A stretch of 64,000 nt of DNA, taken from contig JAJTIE010000032.1 of the NCBI GenBank assembly GCA_021300195.1, forward strand, positions 1-64,000, written 5' to 3'. Under the pieces are notes generated by a model. It did no database searches and was not told where the DNA came from. It saw only the letters and a program-made list of their open reading frames with translations. The DNA comes from Bacteroidota bacterium. GTDB lineage: Bacteria > Bacteroidota > Bacteroidia > J057 > JAJTIE01. Every line of letters starts with the position of its first letter. Position 1 is the stretch's first letter. Positions 44,401 to 51,796 of the stretch are shown one piece after another. A program made the position numbers and the translations under genes.

Positions 44401-44762
44401 CAGACCGCACGGGCATCATCCTGGATGCAAACGGGGTCTTCTGTAGCCGCTATGGTTACCGCCTGAGCGAAGTCATCGGCCAGAACATCCGAATCTTGAA
44501 AAGTAAGCGCGTGAGCCCCGGTTATTTCTCACAGCTATGGGCCTCCATTAGCCAGGGCCATAGCTGGCGGGGTGAAATCCTGAATCAGGACAAAACGGGG
44601 GCCGAGCACTGGGCCTATCTGTGCATACAGCCGCTGCTAGATGTGGCGCAAAAGCCCAAGGCCTACGTAGCCCAGCTGTATGACATCCAAAACCACCAGG
44701 GAAACATAGCGAACCAAGACCAGGTGCTGGGTGTAAGCCAAGTGAAACAGCAGGAACCATGA
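41421..44762 (+). CDS. Multi-PAS sensor protein without output domain
   Basis: A 1113-residue soluble protein starting with GTG. Five well-preserved PAS-PAC units lie at about residues 50-170, 205-320, 362-472, 488-605 and 632-748. A degenerate one is at about 810-905 and a last one at about 985-1092. Each good unit has the NxxF/GY..EEL.G..H..L pattern and the PAC ending YI.V.FDIT. The first units are joined by a repeated coiled-coil linker (EEQIR..LE.S.AQE.ELRQNAEEL). There is no histidine kinase, GGDEF, EAL, PP2C or receiver domain. It is followed by cheR, cheB and two SiaB/SiaC-like pairs, so it probably feeds a signal to them. Confidence 0.9.
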   Translation: MAEDLEPGVQPARPEQKPATSAEQQREWRLTPMPEGPHPPEQGALQALQVQMAAVNQAASLIETDAEGQILYVNDYFCRLTGYDRDELMGKTYGLPGAVSLRAEEVARQWDSLRRGQVWRGQYQNRTRDNSHYWVEATTLPVLDEAQKLVKLITIEFDISLQKNQEEQIRTQLELSMAQEEELRQNAEELEAQQEEMRRTQIELTGQINALNNSAIVSTSDLQGRIISVNSQFLHISHYTREELIGQNHRMLKSGHQADDVFEELWSTILHGEVWRGEIKNKAKNNTYYWITATITPVLDSRGKPVKYISVTFDITAQKLQEEQIRAALEISQAQEVELRQNAEELQEAQDEMRKTQIELRGQIRAVNNASIVAETDLKGNIIQVNEAFCRITGYSMDELTGKNHRLLRSNERHDPAFYATLWSTISSGEVWSGIFKNKAKDQSCYWVKTTITPVLGFDGKPVKYISVSFDITTQIEQQQLSHMQSIELAGQINAVNNAALVTVTDPEGIITFANEEALRTWGYEREELIGQPHGIVKSTDGEHDEAFYHQMWETLRTGEVWRGEIKNQSRTGEQYWERLAITPVKDEDGRVLKYIGVGFDITRNKRQASRIKMLFHESQEQEKKLRATQRELAAQISAINNAAIVSETDATGTITFVNDEALYIWGYSRTELIGQPHSIIKHPDGHPDKFYKRMWEKISQGHIWQGQVLNRTKQGDGFWVQLTITPVPGEDGIPAKYIGVAFDITGQKAQSIRIKAALEAAGTQEESFRRQISQLQTQLADRGLALQPTSTASTPAGATGSLQQLPHAAAQLDAALNIQAANLSLLKLTGLQALAGKPLASLPGSASLLSPEDVLYDLARHGHSTHILHLHTPAEESQPMLATFVPAVDAAQRLLHIVLMLVPVNTPTAAQLLRAQYPAPDNTREQQKEAPPTSQETRRDPAVEEEANPFAAVVGPDIALDEAENDRAAMPEALTPTSLPYGLEAQRPGEFRTDRTGIILDANGVFCSRYGYRLSEVIGQNIRILKSKRVSPGYFSQLWASISQGHSWRGEILNQDKTGAEHWAYLCIQPLLDVAQKPKAYVAQLYDIQNHQGNIANQDQVLGVSQVKQQEP

Positions 44763-44940
44763 GGTACAAACACCCGAAGCCCCCAGCCTGTACGCCCCAG
44801 ACCCGCCAGAGACAAGGCCATACACCTATAACGTTTATGCCCACCCCCGCGTACAAGATAACGTTGCCAGCCACAGCAAAGACCCCGCAGTAGCCTAATA
44901 GTTAGATCTCCCCCCCACCCTTACGCCCCCCACCCAGCCC
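44763..44940. other. Gap between the PAS gene and cheR
   Basis: 178 bp, C-rich, with no clear promoter, terminator or reading frame. Confidence 0.4.
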
Positions 44941-45792
44941 ATGAATATGTATAGTCCCCCCAGCGATTCAGAAATCGACATAGAGCTTTCGGAACTCGAG
45001 CGGCTGACAGAGGCCATTCTCACCAAATACGGGTACGACTTCAGCGACTATGCCATGTCTTCCTTCAAGCGGCGCATCATCATGGTGCTCAAAAAGCATG
45101 CCATACGCACGGTAGAGCAGCTCATCAAAAAGCTGCTGCACGATGCCTCGTTTTTCGATCAGTTTATCCTGGATGTAACCGTAAACACAACCGAGATGTA
45201 CCGCGACCCCTCCTTCTGGCGGGTACTGCGGCACCAGATACTGCCTATCCTGAATACCCGCCCGGAGTTCAACATCTGGCACGCAGCATGTAGCACGGGC
45301 GAGGAAGTGGTGAGCATGGCCAGCGTGCTGCGCGAAGAAGGCATGCTACAGCGAGCCAAGATATATGCCACCGACATTAACCATGTCGTATTAAAAAAGG
45401 CACAGGAGCTGCGCTACCCCGTACGCAACCAGGAGATCAGCCTGCAAAACTATGCCCAGACCGACCCAAAAGCCCGGCTGGAAGACTACTATGAGCTGAA
45501 GGATGGCGAAATGGTATTCGACAAGAGCCTGATCGAAAACATCAAGTTCAAGCACCACGACCTGGCCATAGACCACCACTTCTTCAAGTTTGACCTCATC
45601 CTGTGTCGAAACGTCATGATCTACTTCAACCAAAAGCTGCAGAACCGCGTGTTTGAGCTGCTGCACAACAGCCTGTTCCTCGGTGGTTTTGTGGCACTGG
45701 GTGCCAAGGAGTCGCTCATCTGGTGCAAGATTGCGGACAAGTTTGAGGCCGTAAACGATGCAGAAAAAATCTACAAAAAGATTAAACTGTAG
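44941..45792 (+). CDS. CheR-type protein-glutamate methyltransferase
   Basis: A 283-residue CheR. The N-terminal helical domain (YGYDFSDYAMSSFKRRIIMVLKKH) includes the usual RRI. The SAM-binding Rossmann domain has IWHAACSTGEEVVSMASVL, YATDINHVVLKKAQ and FDLILCRNVMIYFNQKLQ. CheR methylates glutamates on chemoreceptors. No methyl-accepting protein is in the window, so its target may be the multi-PAS protein or another receptor. The next gene (cheB) starts within 10 bp of its stop, so the two are co-translated. Confidence 0.93.
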   Translation: MNMYSPPSDSEIDIELSELERLTEAILTKYGYDFSDYAMSSFKRRIIMVLKKHAIRTVEQLIKKLLHDASFFDQFILDVTVNTTEMYRDPSFWRVLRHQILPILNTRPEFNIWHAACSTGEEVVSMASVLREEGMLQRAKIYATDINHVVLKKAQELRYPVRNQEISLQNYAQTDPKARLEDYYELKDGEMVFDKSLIENIKFKHHDLAIDHHFFKFDLILCRNVMIYFNQKLQNRVFELLHNSLFLGGFVALGAKESLIWCKIADKFEAVNDAEKIYKKIKL

Positions 45793-45801
45793 GTGCCGCG
45801 C

Positions 45802-46380
45802 ATGTTCTACATCAAGGACAAGAATAAATATCAGGCCCTGGTAATCGGCGGTTCTGCGGGCAGCTTCCCGGTTATTAACCGCATCCTCGAGAGCCTTACG
45901 CCCGGCTACCGCCTGCCCCTCATCATGTGCCTACACAGGCTGAAAGATAAACGGGAGGGCTTTCAGGAGGCACTGCGCATAAAAAGCAAACTGCCCGTGA
46001 GCGAGCCCGATGACAAAAGCCCAATCGAACACGGGAACGCCTATGTAGCACCGGCCAACTACCACCTGCTTGTTGAAAAACCCGGCCTCTTTGCCCTGGC
46101 TACTACAGAGCTGGTGCAGTATAGCAGGCCTAGTATAGACGTACTGTTTGAGAGCGCTGCCGACGTGTATCAGGATCGGCTGATCGCCCTACTGGTAAGT
46201 GGTGCCAACCGGGATGGTGCCTACGGCATGTACAAGGTAAAAAAAGCCGGCGGGCTATGCGTGGTGCAAGACCCCGAGGAGTGTGGAATGGCCACCATGC
46301 CCGAGGCGGCAATAAAGGCCACCCGAATAGACCACGTACTACCTGTTGAAAAAATCATTGAGCTCCTGCAGTCCGTTTAG
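45802..46380 (+). CDS. Stand-alone CheB methylesterase
   Basis: A protein of about 192 residues formed only by the CheB catalytic domain, without a receiver. The catalytic Ser is in IGGSAGSFPVI, the His in IMCLHRLKDKREG and the Asp in LLVSGANRDGAYGMY. NAYVAPANYHLLV and the C-terminal region match CheB methylesterases, which remove methyl groups placed by CheR. Loss of the receiver means activity is not set by CheA phosphorylation in the usual way. The start is ATG 45802; a GTG at 45793 directly after the cheR stop is an alternative. Confidence 0.92.
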   Translation: MFYIKDKNKYQALVIGGSAGSFPVINRILESLTPGYRLPLIMCLHRLKDKREGFQEALRIKSKLPVSEPDDKSPIEHGNAYVAPANYHLLVEKPGLFALATTELVQYSRPSIDVLFESAADVYQDRLIALLVSGANRDGAYGMYKVKKAGGLCVVQDPEECGMATMPEAAIKATRIDHVLPVEKIIELLQSV

Positions 46381-46606
46381 CAAGGCAGGCCAGCCTGTAT
46401 AGCGCCCCCGAAACCGACAGGCCCAAAACCCCAAATGCACCAGATCCGTAGTCTGCATAGAAGCCGTTGCCCCAGGCACAAGCAGGGTGCACGCGTGCAG
46501 CAGGCATACGGTAGCCGGCGGCCTGTAGCCTCCCGGCCACTATTTTTCTTATCGAAATATCGTATATTGCACGCGCTATAATTTTTCTGCATCTATTGCA
46601 TTTGGT
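46381..46606. other. Gap between cheB and the first SiaB-like gene
   Basis: 226 bp with AT-rich DNA just before the gene, suggesting a promoter for the SiaB/SiaC genes, but no exact TAnnTTTG box is seen. No reading frame is supported. Confidence 0.4.
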
Positions 46607-47203
46607 ATGAGCGAGATAACAGCGACAGCCGACGGGCGTGTAAAGCGAGAACTGGGCTTTGTATATCCTTGCTACAAGGATATGGTAGACAATAACATTA
46701 TATTCTCGTTTCGCGGCAAGGTAACAGCCGACCTGGTAACCAATGTACTGGAGATGATGGGAGAAAAGCTGGAAGACGAAAACGAGACCAAAAAGATGTC
46801 GAAAAAGCTGAGCAACGTAATGGTGGAGTGCCTTACGAATGTGTATGCCGAAGAAACAACCCCGATAGAGAAGCCCCACTATGACCCTACCGCGCTGCTG
46901 CTGGTAAAAAAGGTGCTCGATGCCTATGTAGTTATTACCGGCAGTTTCATAGCCACAAACACAGTATCCAAGCTGAAGAAAGTACTGGATCACATCAATT
47001 CGCTGGACAAGGATGGGCTGAAGGACTTTTATGTAGAGCAGCTATCTTCCGAAACAAGGCATGCCCACAACGGGCTAACCGTACTGGGCATGGTAGACCT
47101 CGCACGCAAGAGCAAGCATCAACTAACCTACCAGTTCAAGCTTGAGGATGCAGCCTACACCTACTTTCTGCTAGAGGCACGTATCTCTCCCCAGAGCTTC
47201 TAA
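46607..47203 (+). CDS. SiaB-like protein kinase, copy 1 (DUF6272)
   Basis: A 198-residue protein with a GHKL-type fold related to SiaB, the kinase of the Pseudomonas SiaABCD system. The helix NVMVECLTNVYAE corresponds to the ATP-binding N box, preceded by IIFSFRGKVTADLVTNVLEMMGEKL. The C-terminal part contains NGLTVLGMVDLARKSKHQLTYQF. SiaB phosphorylates SiaC. Here a SiaC-like gene follows 29 bp downstream. The same pair is repeated just after. An N-terminal extension of about 14 residues distinguishes it from copy 2. Confidence 0.85.
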   Translation: MSEITATADGRVKRELGFVYPCYKDMVDNNIIFSFRGKVTADLVTNVLEMMGEKLEDENETKKMSKKLSNVMVECLTNVYAEETTPIEKPHYDPTALLLVKKVLDAYVVITGSFIATNTVSKLKKVLDHINSLDKDGLKDFYVEQLSSETRHAHNGLTVLGMVDLARKSKHQLTYQFKLEDAAYTYFLLEARISPQSF

Positions 47204-47232
47204 ATATCTCCCCTCGAAAACCACCCCAGCAT

Positions 47233-47613
47233 ATGGAACCGCTAAAAATTGAACCCACTCACAAAACGCCCAAGGTTTATTTTGACCCCAGCGAAAATGT
47301 ATTCGAGCTTAGTGGCCGCTCCATCCCCGAAGATTCGGTGGGCTTCTACAAACATGTGCTAGACTGGATAGATGAGTATGGCAAAGCACCCAATGCCGAA
47401 ACGGTTGTAACCTTTGAGCTAGAATACTTTAACACCAGTAGCTCAAAGAACATACTGGAGCTACTAAAAAAACTGGAGGCCATACATGAGGCAGGTAACA
47501 ACCTGAAGATTGTATGGTACTACGACGAAGATGACGAAGACATGGAGGAGACCGGAGAGGACTACAAAGCCCTGCTATCCGTACCACTGGAATTAAAAAT
47601 GAAAGTTTACTAA
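47233..47613 (+). CDS. SiaC-like phosphoprotein, copy 1 (DUF1987)
   Basis: A 126-residue DUF1987 protein. The conserved blocks are IEPTHKTPKV, LSGRSIPEDSVGFY, VLDWIDEYGK, LEYFNTSSSKN and DDEDMEETGEDYKALL. The threonine of YFNTSSSK is residue 68, the position recalled as phosphorylated in Pseudomonas SiaC. Phosphorylation state decides which partner SiaC binds, for example the diguanylate cyclase SiaD. No SiaD or SiaA-type phosphatase is present in this window. Its stop overlaps the promoter of the second pair. Confidence 0.88.
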   Translation: MEPLKIEPTHKTPKVYFDPSENVFELSGRSIPEDSVGFYKHVLDWIDEYGKAPNAETVVTFELEYFNTSSSKNILELLKKLEAIHEAGNNLKIVWYYDEDDEDMEETGEDYKALLSVPLELKMKVY

Positions 47614-47618
47614 CTTTG
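47611..47618 (+). promoter_or_regulatory. -7 box for the second SiaB/SiaC pair
   Basis: A perfect TAnnTTTG (TAACTTTG) covers the stop codon of the first SiaC-like gene, 53 bp before the second SiaB-like start. The -33 element is unclear. Confidence 0.5.
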
Positions 47619-47670
47619 CGAGTCCTTTTTGGTAATCATCTGAAAATCAGAACCTATCTACCCTGGTAAT

Positions 47671-48219
47671 ATGACTTACAGCTACTATAAAAACATGCAG
47701 CAGAACAACATCATCTTTGTATACCAAGGTGAAGTTACTGCTGATCTTGTATCGTCTATCCTCCATATGATGGAGAACAAGCTGGATGGTGATGGGGAAG
47801 ACAAGAAAATCAAGAAAAAGGTCTTCAACGTGATGGTAGAATGCTTGCAAAACGTATACCACCACCTGGATACCATTGATGTTTCGGTGTCGGAGGGCGA
47901 TATCAACGATCGTACCGCACTGCTTATGATCGGCAAAGAGGAAACAGACTACTATGTCATCACCGGAAATCATATCTACAACGATCGAATAGCAAACCTG
48001 AAAGATCGACTGGAGAAGGTGAACAAATGCGACAAAAATGAGCTGAAAGCACTTTATCAGGCTATCCTGAACGATGGCGAGCTGTCTGAAAAAGGAACCG
48101 CGGGGCTTGGTATGATTGATATTGCCCGAAAAAGCGGCCAAAAGCTCGGCTTCGACTTCCACCCGGTAAACGATAAGTACTCTTTCTTTAGCCTGGAAGC
48201 CAAAATTGCACGCAACTAA
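47671..48219 (+). CDS. SiaB-like protein kinase, copy 2
   Basis: A 182-residue paralogue of the gene at 46607. Matching segments are NNIIFVYQGEVTADLVSSIL, NVMVECLQNVYHH (N box) and GTAGLGMIDIARKSGQKLGF. It lacks the N-terminal extension of copy 1. A SiaC-like gene follows 19 bp downstream. The divergence between the two copies is moderate, so the duplication is not recent and the two kinases may answer different signals or act on different SiaC proteins. ATP-binding residues look intact. Confidence 0.85.
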   Translation: MTYSYYKNMQQNNIIFVYQGEVTADLVSSILHMMENKLDGDGEDKKIKKKVFNVMVECLQNVYHHLDTIDVSVSEGDINDRTALLMIGKEETDYYVITGNHIYNDRIANLKDRLEKVNKCDKNELKALYQAILNDGELSEKGTAGLGMIDIARKSGQKLGFDFHPVNDKYSFFSLEAKIARN

Positions 48220-48238
48220 TCACTCAGTCTTTACTTAG

Positions 48239-48613
48239 ATGAGAAACTTAATCATAGAACCCACCCCCAAGACACCAAAAGTTATCCTGAATGCCGATAT
48301 CAACGTATTCGAGGTGTCTGGTCGTTCTATTCCCGAAGACTCGGTAGGGTTTTATCGCAAAATCCTGGACTGGATAGATGAGTACAGCAAAACACCGAAC
48401 GCTAGCACGAACGTAAAGTTCCAGCTGGAATACTTCAATACCAGCTCTTCCAAATGCCTGCTGGACCTATTTCGCAAACTGGAGAAGCTTGCAAAATCCG
48501 GCAATGAAGTGTCTATCACCTGGTGCTATGATGCCGATGACGAGGATATGGAGGAAACCGGCGAGGACTACAAGGCACTGCTTGACATGAATTTCGAGCT
48601 TGTTTCCATATAA
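48239..48613 (+). CDS. SiaC-like phosphoprotein, copy 2 (DUF1987)
   Basis: A 124-residue DUF1987 protein sharing IEPTPKTPKV, VSGRSIPEDSVGFY, LDWIDEYSK, LEYFNTSSSK and DDEDMEETGEDYKALL with copy 1. The presumed phosphothreonine is again residue 68. It differs mainly at the N-terminal strand, the helix after the phosphosite (CLLDLFRKLEKLAKSGNEV) and the C-terminus, the places where partner choice could differ. It ends the SiaB/SiaC block before the hairpin at 48656. Confidence 0.88.
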   Translation: MRNLIIEPTPKTPKVILNADINVFEVSGRSIPEDSVGFYRKILDWIDEYSKTPNASTNVKFQLEYFNTSSSKCLLDLFRKLEKLAKSGNEVSITWCYDADDEDMEETGEDYKALLDMNFELVSI

Positions 48614-48655
48614 GATTTACACACAACACCCTGTGGGCTAAGAAAAAGTAAGATT

Positions 48656-48692
48656 GGCGTGTTCAAAAGTTTGACACGCCTTCTGTCTTTTG
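48656..48692 (+). terminator. Terminator behind the second SiaC-like gene
   Basis: GGCGTGTTCAAA (48656-48667) pairs with TTTGACACGCC (48670-48680), followed by a T-rich tail TTCTGTCTTTT. Confidence 0.65.
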
Positions 48693-48715
48693 GTTTAGCC
48701 TTAGTCCTAATTTTG
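48689..48715 (+). promoter_or_regulatory. Promoter of the coiled-coil membrane protein gene
   Basis: TAATTTTG (48708-48715) is a perfect TAnnTTTG -7 box; TTTG at 48689-48692 is a possible -33 element although the spacing (15 bp) is short. The ATG is at 48740. Confidence 0.55.
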
Positions 48716-48739
48716 AACTAATAACCTAAACATACGGAG

Positions 48740-49324
48740 ATGGCACAGAAGAAGGAAGAAGCGTTTCAACTAGAAAGTGTTGTACTGGAGAATGCGCGCA
48801 AGGCGCTGGAAAACCCCACCACTAATGCGGAACAGCTGCGCACAGAATACAGCACCCTGCTGGAGGAGTATGAAAAACTACTGGATGAGGCAAAATTCCT
48901 GACAAAAATCTCTGACAAACTGGAGGCCAAGCTGAACGCGAGCAACGAAAAACTGCAGCAATTCAACAAAGAACTGGCACAAGAGGCTGAATCGGCAAAA
49001 ACCGAGACCGAGAAAGTGCTAAAGAAGAACCGCCGCCTCTTTGAGCAGAAAACCGAAGCCGATATCAGCCGGAACCGCCTACAGCTTACCATGACAATCC
49101 TGATTGGTCTGCTCGTGGTGGTTATCCTGCTGTTCGTCTATCAGTTCCTGGGCTGCCGCCTGGGCCTGAAAACCGGACCTGAATGCCGAGGTGCAGCCCG
49201 TACAGAGCAGGTACAGGAGCCGGGAAAGGCCGAAAGCACGATAGAAAACCTGGAGAACAATACCAGCCAAGAGGAAGTAAAGGAAACCAAAGAAGCGGAA
49301 GAAACAGAGAACGAGTTTAAATAG
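48740..49324 (+). CDS. Coiled-coil single-pass membrane protein
   Basis: A 194-residue protein. A long coiled coil at about residues 10-110 (LLEEYEKLLDEAKFLTKISD, LEAKLNASNEKLQQFNKELA) is followed by one membrane helix at about 116-137 (MTILIGLLVVVILLFVYQFL) and an acidic tail (NNTSQEEVKETKEAEETENE). The large cytoplasmic coil could bind the soluble signalling proteins encoded upstream. It has its own promoter. I know no named family for it. Its link with the SiaB/SiaC genes rests on position and on the coiled-coil pattern. Confidence 0.8.
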   Translation: MAQKKEEAFQLESVVLENARKALENPTTNAEQLRTEYSTLLEEYEKLLDEAKFLTKISDKLEAKLNASNEKLQQFNKELAQEAESAKTETEKVLKKNRRLFEQKTEADISRNRLQLTMTILIGLLVVVILLFVYQFLGCRLGLKTGPECRGAARTEQVQEPGKAESTIENLENNTSQEEVKETKEAEETENEFK

Positions 49325-49351
49325 ACCTCCCTCTGTTCGGTGTTATACCTG

Positions 49352-49385
49352 GGGGCTGCTCCGTGCGGAGCAGCCCCTTTTTTTA
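49352..49385. terminator. Strong terminator after the coiled-coil gene
   Basis: GGGGCTGCTCC (49352-49362) pairs with GGAGCAGCCCC (49367-49377), followed by TTTTTTT. It separates the signalling cluster from the convergent ABC gene. Confidence 0.85.
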
Positions 49386-49411
49386 TACACCCAGTGTGTG
49401 GTGTTTGTGGC

Positions 49412-51007
49412 CTATCGGGATGCAAAGGCATGAGCGAGCAAGCGACGTGTAAGCGGTGCCTGCGGGCGGGCCAGTAGCGCATCGGCAGCCTGTAGCTCTA
49501 CAATGCGCCCACCATCCATTACGGCAATACGGTCGCTCATGTAGTGCACCACAGCCAGATCGTGGCTGATAAAAAGGAGCGAGAGGTTACAGGCTACCTT
49601 TAGTTCGTTTAGCAGATTGAGCACCTGGGCCTGCACACTTACATCCAGGGCAGCCACACTCTCATCACAGATCAGCAGCCGTGGCTGCAGTGCCAGCGCA
49701 CGGGCTATGCCCACACGCTGGCACTGCCCACCACTCAGCTGGTGGGGATAGCGCTGAAAAACTTCTGCCGGTAGCCCCACCTGCTCCAGCAGCTGGCAGG
49801 CGCGGGCCTGGGCCTGGGCCTGGGCCTGGGCACGCCCACAGCGCTGGTGCACCCGCTGTACCTCCATCAGTGCCGCTCCCACTTTCATCCGGGGATTCAG
49901 CGATCCGCTGGGGTCCTGAAAGATCATCTGTACATACTGCGGCCGTGGGCGGGCCACAGGCTGGCCCTGCCAATACAGCCCTCCGGCACTGGCAGCCTCC
50001 AGGCCCACCAGGATCCTGGCCAGGGTACTTTTTCCGCAGCCGCTCCGGCCCACCAAGCCCAGGGTCTCTCCGGCATGAATGGTCAGGCACAGGTCGTGCA
50101 GGGCCGCCACAGGCCCGTAGGCTTTGTGCAGGCCCTCTATGCGCAGTAGCTCCGCTGGGTTGGTGCGCGCATTCAGGTCTGCACGCGGCTGGGGCTGGGC
50201 CTCTGGCTGCCCAAAGTCTGCCACCGTCTGTAGCCGATATGGGCGGCTGGCAGGGCGCGGGCGTGCGTGTAGCAGGCCCTGGGTGTAGGGGTGGGTAGGC
50301 TGGCTCAGCAGGCGGGCCGCTGGCCCCTGCTCCACCAGCTTGCCCTGATACAGCACCGCAATCTCGTCTGCCAGCTGGGCCACCAGGTTTAGGTCGTGGC
50401 TAATGAAGAGCATCGCCCGCTCGGCCTGCTCGGTGTGTATGAGTGCCCGGCAGAGTGTCAGTATTTCCTGCTGTACCTCCACATCCAGGGCGGTAGTGGG
50501 TTCGTCGGCCAGGATGAGGCGGGGGCGCTTGGCCAGGGCCATGGCGATCATTACCCGCTGCAGTTGCCCGCCAGACAGCTGGTGGGGATAACGCCGCAGG
50601 ATTGCACCCGGCTGCGGCAGCTGTACGTCTTGAAAAAGACGCCGCATCTGCTCCATAGCCTGGCGCGGGCTGCCGGGCAGCCCCTCTATGGCCTGTTTGC
50701 CTATGCGCATCACGGGGTTCAGGCTGCTCATCGGCTCCTGAAAAATCATGGCTAAGTCAGCCCTTCGGGCTGCCGCCTGTAGCAGGGGCTGGCCCAGCAG
50801 GTTGGGGCCAGATTCCTCCAGCTGCACTAGGCCCGACACCCGGGCTGCCCTGGGTAGTAGGCCCATGATGGCCAAGGCCGTCATGCTCTTGCCGCTGCCA
50901 CTCTCGCCCACCAGGGCCATCACCTTGCCGGGCTTCAGGTCCAGGCTCAGCGACTCCAGCACCGGCTGGGTACCAAACTGTACGCTGAGCCTGCGTATGC
51001 GTATCAT
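49412..51007 (-). CDS. ABC transporter with two ATPase domains (oligopeptide type)
   Basis: A 531-residue protein joining DppD- and DppF-type ATPases. Domain 1 has Walker A GESGSGKSMTALAIMG, signature LSGGQLQRV and Walker B LILADEPTTALD. Domain 2 has GRSGCGKSTLARILVG, signature LSGGQCQRVGIARAL and LLICDESVAALD. It would power import of peptides or similar solutes, but no permease or binding-protein gene is nearby. An AQAQAQAQA stretch near residue 400 is encoded by tandem hexamers. It is co-transcribed with ispE and the DUF58 gene; ispE ends 5 bp upstream. Confidence 0.93.
   Translation of the reverse strand: MIRIRRLSVQFGTQPVLESLSLDLKPGKVMALVGESGSGKSMTALAIMGLLPRAARVSGLVQLEESGPNLLGQPLLQAAARRADLAMIFQEPMSSLNPVMRIGKQAIEGLPGSPRQAMEQMRRLFQDVQLPQPGAILRRYPHQLSGGQLQRVMIAMALAKRPRLILADEPTTALDVEVQQEILTLCRALIHTEQAERAMLFISHDLNLVAQLADEIAVLYQGKLVEQGPAARLLSQPTHPYTQGLLHARPRPASRPYRLQTVADFGQPEAQPQPRADLNARTNPAELLRIEGLHKAYGPVAALHDLCLTIHAGETLGLVGRSGCGKSTLARILVGLEAASAGGLYWQGQPVARPRPQYVQMIFQDPSGSLNPRMKVGAALMEVQRVHQRCGRAQAQAQAQARACQLLEQVGLPAEVFQRYPHQLSGGQCQRVGIARALALQPRLLICDESVAALDVSVQAQVLNLLNELKVACNLSLLFISHDLAVVHYMSDRIAVMDGGRIVELQAADALLARPQAPLTRRLLAHAFASR
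49804..49831. repeat. Tandem hexamer repeat GGGCCT in the ABC ATPase gene
   Basis: GGGCCT is repeated four times with a partial fifth, encoding the AQAQAQAQA linker. Changes in copy number would add or remove AQ pairs without shifting the frame. Confidence 0.7.
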
Positions 51008-51012
51008 CTCCC

Positions 51013-51786
51013 CTATAGGTAAAGCCCAAAGAGTGCGCTGCCGCTACCACTCAGCGCGGCATAGTCTGCCCCCTCGGCATACAGGCTCTGTAGCAGGGGC
51101 CGCAGCTGCGGGTAGCGCTGTAGCACCACCGGCTGAAAGTCATTTACCAGCAGGTCGGGCCACTTGGCTGTGGGCTGGTTCAAGATTGATTTCAGCTCCG
51201 TATCCGTATGGCAGTCGGCCAGGTTCAGCCAGCTGTAGGCTTCGGCAGTGGCTATGCGCAGCCCGGGCGTAAGCACCCGTATGGACTGGATGGCGGGCAG
51301 GCTGATGGGGGCCAGCTGCTCGCCCCGGCCGGTAGCGTACATCGGTTCGTCGTAGAAAAAGAAGGGCACATCCGAGCCCAGCCGGGCACCCAGCTCCGCC
51401 ATCTCCTCCCTGCCCAGATCAAGGGAAAAAAGCTGATTAATGGCCTTGATAACCCCTGCGGCATCACTGCTACCCCCACCCAGGCCGCTGCCCAGGGGGA
51501 TGCGCTTATTCAGGTGGATGCTTACATGCCCTACCCGATCGTAGTTTTCGGCCATCAACTGATAGGCACGCTGTACCAGGTTATCCGCTGTGCGGCCGGG
51601 TATGGGTAGGCCCTCGTAGGTAAAAACGGAAGGATACACCTTGCTTACGCGGTCCACAGTCAGCACATCGTACAGGCGGTGTACGGGCACAAATGCGGTC
51701 TCGATGTTGTGATAGCCATCCGGGCGTTTCCCTTTTACAAAGAGTCCCAGGTTTACCTTGGCGTGGCAGTTCAGGGTTATCAGCAT
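51013..51786 (-). CDS. ispE: 4-diphosphocytidyl-2-C-methyl-D-erythritol kinase IspE
   Basis: This 257-residue GHMP kinase phosphorylates CDP-methylerythritol in the non-mevalonate isoprenoid pathway. The N-terminal NCHAKVNLGLFVKGKRPDGYH, the ATP-binding loop PLGSGLGGGSSDAAG (about residue 95) and the C-terminal AALSGSGSALFGLY are all characteristic. Menaquinone made by the mqn genes needs the isoprenoid side chain this pathway supplies. It lies 10 bp after the DUF58 gene stop. Confidence 0.94.
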   Translation of the reverse strand: MLITLNCHAKVNLGLFVKGKRPDGYHNIETAFVPVHRLYDVLTVDRVSKVYPSVFTYEGLPIPGRTADNLVQRAYQLMAENYDRVGHVSIHLNKRIPLGSGLGGGSSDAAGVIKAINQLFSLDLGREEMAELGARLGSDVPFFFYDEPMYATGRGEQLAPISLPAIQSIRVLTPGLRIATAEAYSWLNLADCHTDTELKSILNQPTAKWPDLLVNDFQPVVLQRYPQLRPLLQSLYAEGADYAALSGSGSALFGLYL

Positions 51787-51796
51787 ATACTGTTGT

